From assembly GCA_024103275.1 (NCBI GenBank), contig JAGFIV010000060.1:1-64000 (forward strand): a stretch of 64,000 nucleotides of DNA, read 5' to 3'. Under the pieces are notes generated by a model. The model searched no databases. It saw nothing but the letters and a program-made list of their open reading frames with translations, and had not been told where the DNA came from. The position numbers and the translations under genes were made by a program. The stretch comes from Flavobacteriales bacterium (lineage in GTDB: Bacteria; Bacteroidota; Bacteroidia; Flavobacteriales_F; PHOS-HE28). The first letter of the stretch is position 1, and the number at the start of each line of letters is the position of its first letter. This document shows positions 61,568 to 64,000 of this stretch, piece after piece.

Positions 61568-61779
61568 GCGTGAGCGGGCGCAGCGGCAGCTCCCGCGCAG
61601 GACGCAGCTTGCGCGGGTGTGCAATGAGGAGGCTGCGACGGCAGGAGCAGACCCCGGAGCGCCACCCGCGCGCTGCGGACCAGCGGGACTATAGCGGAGC
61701 ACGCGACCCCGCCCCTGTCCTTTGTCACTCTTCGGCTGCGCTCAGAGTGACAAAGGACAGGGGGCGGGGGCACGCCCAA
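61568..61779. repeat. GC-rich dispersed element, copy B
   Basis: Same block order as 47355-47532, beginning CGTGAGCGGGCGCAGCGGC and ending GGGGCACGCCC. The hairpin here is CCCGCGCA (61592-61599) with TGCGCGGG (61610-61617). A separate inverted repeat (61712-61763) sits inside it. It fills most of the gap between the M28 and S9 peptidase genes. Confidence 0.75.
61712..61763. repeat. Perfect 20-bp inverted repeat
   Basis: Arms 61712-61731 (CCCCTGTCCTTTGTCACTCT) and 61744-61763 with a 12-bp loop TCGGCTGCGCTC. It is of the GTCACTCTGAGC-type palindrome family common in Bacteroidota and can terminate both convergent peptidase transcripts. Confidence 0.9.
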
Positions 61780-61796
61780 AATTCGATTCTGCGGGA

Positions 61797-63986
61797 CTAT
61801 CGCGGCGTTACGCCGAGGTGCTCGTCGATGTAGTCGAGGATCTGCGTGTAGAGGTGCACGCGGTCCTTGCCGCGCACGTTGTGCTCGTGGCCGGGGTAGT
61901 AGAAGAAGTCGGGGTAGATGCCTTTGTCCACGCAGCTTTTCAGGAAGCGCTCCACGTGCTGCGGCACCACGGTCTGGTCCATGTTGTCGTGGATCAGCAG
62001 CAGTTTGCCTTTGAGGTCCTGTGCATGATCGGGCAGGTTGGTCGCGGTGTAGCCATCGGGGTTTTCCTCGGACGTGTCCATGTAGCGCTCGGTGTACATC
62101 ACCTCGTACAGTTTCCAATCCTGCACGGCGCCGCCAGCCACGCCCACCTTGAACGTTTCCGGCGAGCGCAGCATCAGCGCGGTGGTCATGTGCCCGCCGA
62201 AGCTCCAGCCGTGGATGGCCATGCGGCTGCCGTCCACGTAGGGCAGGGACTTGAGGTAGTCCGCGCCGTGCAGCTGGTCCTTGACCTCGGTAACGCCGAG
62301 CTGGCGGTGGATCACTTGCTCGAAGTCGCGGCCGCGGTTGCTGCTGCCATGGCCATCGAGCGTGAAGACGATGTAGCCGCGCTCCGCCGCCTCGAGCATC
62401 CACAGCGAGGCACCGCCGATGAAGCTGTTGGTGACCAGCTGCACGTGCGGGCCGTTGTAGGTGTACACGATCACGGGGTATTGCTCGCGGCTTTGGAAGA
62501 AGCTGGGCTTGATGATGCGCCCGTTAAGCACGTTCCCGTTCTCGCCGGTGACCTGCACGAATTCCACGGTGCCCACCTGCTTGTCCGCCAGCGGGTCCTT
62601 GCTGACGAGCAGCGTCTTCACGGGCTTTCCGCTCATGGCGTCGAGCACCTCGGTGCGGCCCGGAACGGTGAGGCTGCTCCAGCGGTCGATGAGGTGGCGG
62701 CCGTCGCCGCTGAGCTGGCCGTGGTGCGTGCCGGGCTCGCGGGTGAGGCGCACGGCCTTGCCGCTGTTCAGCTCAATGCGGTAGAGCTGCGTTTCCATGG
62801 CGCCCTTGGGGTCCTTGGGGTCGATCTCCGCCGTGCCTTCCACGTAGAGGAAGCGCTCGCCGGGATCGGTGCCGATGATGTCCTTCACCAGCCAGTTGCC
62901 GGTGGTGAGCGGCCGCACCAGGCCCAGGTTCACGTCGTAGAGGAAGAGGTGCCACCAGCCGTCGCGCTGGCTCCAGTGGATGTAGCGCGTGGGCGTCTTC
63001 TTCAGGAAGGTGAGCGGGTGCTCGGGCTCCAGCCATTTGGGGTCGCGTTCCTCGAAGAGGGTGCGCACCAGTTGGCCGGTGGACGCATCGTAGCGGTTCA
63101 CGCTGAAGTGGTCGGTCTTGCGGTCCAGCAGGATGATCTGCACATGGCGGTTATCCGGGTCCCAGCTGATGTTGGTGAGGTAGTGGTCCTTGGGGCCTTC
63201 GGGATCGATGAAGACCGTTTTGCCCGTGCGCAGGTCGTACACGCCGAGGGTGACCTGGTGGCTGGTCTGGCCGGCCATGGGGTAGCGGAACTTCTTGAAG
63301 GTGCTGGGCGTGGTGCTGATGTCCTCCACGTAGTAGGGCGTCACCATCGTTTCGTCCATGCGGTAGAAGGCGAGCTTGCTGCCGTCGGGGCTCCAGAAGG
63401 TGCCCTTGGTGATGCCGTATTCCTCGCGATGCACGCTCTTGCCGTTCACGATGCCGTCGGCGCCGTCGGTGGTCACCTGCACGATGCTGTCGCCGGGGAA
63501 GGCGATGAAGAGGTTGTTGCCGCGCGTGAAGGCCACTTGGTTGTAGGCCTTGTCGTGGTCCTCGTTCTCGGCATCGTCGGGGATGGAGAGCCGCAGGCTG
63601 CTGGCCTTCTTGCCCGTGTGGAAGGTGTACACGTGGCCGCCGCTGCGGAAGGTGAAGCGGTCGGCGTCCAGCCAGTCGATGGCCGGGATGCGGCGAAGGC
63701 TGTCCTTCGGCAGGATGCCCTTGTTGAGGTCGGCCGTGGTGGCCAGCAGGCGGTCGGCGCCTCGACCGGCGTTGCCAAGCATCAGGCTGTCGCCCTTGGT
63801 GAGGCAGTAGTTGCTGGCACCCGGCACCCATTGCAGGCCGCGCACCTGCTCGGGGTACAGGCTCCAGCCCTTGAGGATGGCATCGTTGAGGGTGAGCTTG
63901 GTCTTGGCCTCCTGGGCGGAAAGGAAAGTGCCGCCAAGCAGGGCGGCCAGCAACAAGGTGCGGCGCATCAAGCGTGAATGTTCCAT
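61797..63986 (-). CDS. S9-family dipeptidyl peptidase (DPP IV-like)
   Basis: Up to 729 residues; starts at 63986 (MEHSRLMRRTL) and 63968 (MRRTLLLAALLGGTFLSAQ) both leave a signal peptide. An N-terminal beta-propeller (residues about 40-490) is followed by an alpha/beta hydrolase domain with the nucleophile Ser in HGWSFGGHMT, Asp in IHDNMDQTVVP and His in YPGHEHNVRGKD. It removes dipeptides from peptide N-termini, probably in the periplasm. It converges with the M28 peptidase gene; together they suggest peptide scavenging. The window ends 14 bp upstream of the start. Confidence 0.94.
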   Translation of the reverse strand: MEHSRLMRRTLLLAALLGGTFLSAQEAKTKLTLNDAILKGWSLYPEQVRGLQWVPGASNYCLTKGDSLMLGNAGRGADRLLATTADLNKGILPKDSLRRIPAIDWLDADRFTFRSGGHVYTFHTGKKASSLRLSIPDDAENEDHDKAYNQVAFTRGNNLFIAFPGDSIVQVTTDGADGIVNGKSVHREEYGITKGTFWSPDGSKLAFYRMDETMVTPYYVEDISTTPSTFKKFRYPMAGQTSHQVTLGVYDLRTGKTVFIDPEGPKDHYLTNISWDPDNRHVQIILLDRKTDHFSVNRYDASTGQLVRTLFEERDPKWLEPEHPLTFLKKTPTRYIHWSQRDGWWHLFLYDVNLGLVRPLTTGNWLVKDIIGTDPGERFLYVEGTAEIDPKDPKGAMETQLYRIELNSGKAVRLTREPGTHHGQLSGDGRHLIDRWSSLTVPGRTEVLDAMSGKPVKTLLVSKDPLADKQVGTVEFVQVTGENGNVLNGRIIKPSFFQSREQYPVIVYTYNGPHVQLVTNSFIGGASLWMLEAAERGYIVFTLDGHGSSNRGRDFEQVIHRQLGVTEVKDQLHGADYLKSLPYVDGSRMAIHGWSFGGHMTTALMLRSPETFKVGVAGGAVQDWKLYEVMYTERYMDTSEENPDGYTATNLPDHAQDLKGKLLLIHDNMDQTVVPQHVERFLKSCVDKGIYPDFFYYPGHEHNVRGKDRVHLYTQILDYIDEHLGVTPR

Positions 63987-64000
63987 GCCGCGAAGGAAGG

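Noticed and set aside
61438-62403. Minus-strand frame containing the peptide CHSERSRRVTKDRG
   Set aside because: This peptide is the translation of the inverted repeat at 61712-61763, a common repeat artefact, and the rest is a shadow of the S9 peptidase.
61722-63977. 751-codon open frame opposite the S9 peptidase
   Set aside because: Antisense shadow; the other strand has a full catalytic triad and signal peptide.

Overview
The window is a high-GC stretch from a member of the Bacteroidota, most likely Flavobacteriales-like. Evidence: an LpxC-FabZ fusion joined to lpxA; three proteins with C-terminal PNP-type domains typical of type IX secretion (T9SS) cargo; DUF5606 and DUF4260 genes; and repeated -7 boxes of the form TAnnTTYG just upstream of starts, with no obvious Shine-Dalgarno sequences. 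No rRNA, tRNA or CRISPR array was seen. High GC gives very long antisense open frames, which I left out.

Layout. 0-12 kb is an envelope block: the 3' end of lpxC-fabZ, lpxA, an ABC ATPase, an FMN reductase, efp, an lpxD-type acyltransferase, a GAF/PP2C phosphatase, then O-antigen ligase, two chain-length (Wzz-like) proteins and a flippase on the minus strand, followed by a glycosyltransferase and rnhB. 12-20 kb holds a large DUF3352-like propeller protein, fhs, a 609-bp gap with inverted and direct repeats, a small HTH protein, an OmpA lipoprotein-like protein, DUF4260 and xth. 20-25 kb is acs with two VapC-type toxin-antitoxin modules, each bounded by a copy of the acs 3' tail. 24-37 kb is mostly housekeeping and secreted proteins (ispE, SLC13 permease, accA, dnaB, DUF5606, pentaheme T9SS cytochrome, T9SS protein, methyltransferase).

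37-54.5 kb is the accessory region. It has a copper system (DUF3347 lipoprotein, copZ-like chaperone, copA, HMA-AraC regulator) whose two promoters share one architecture; a complete type I restriction system (hsdR, hsdM, hsdS) with a GIY-YIG gene set between REP-like clusters; a three-gene cassette of unknown function (TIGR04255-like plus two small proteins) directly downstream of hsdS; HicBA; and remnants of a second type I system around an AAA/DUF4143 ATPase gene that has related palindromes at both ends.

54.6-64 kb is a minus-strand run of stress or detoxification type genes (SgcJ-like, Bcr/CflA efflux, NmrA-like, isochorismatase-like, barrel protein, DoxX) ending in a Crp/Fnr regulator interrupted by one in-frame stop, then a T9SS M28 peptidase and an S9 dipeptidyl peptidase. 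A GC-rich dispersed element occurs at 47.4 kb and 61.6 kb.

The most unusual signals are the acs-tail-bounded toxin modules, the paired copper promoters, the palindrome-flanked DUF4143 gene, the trio beside the restriction system, and the dispersed hairpin-bearing element.
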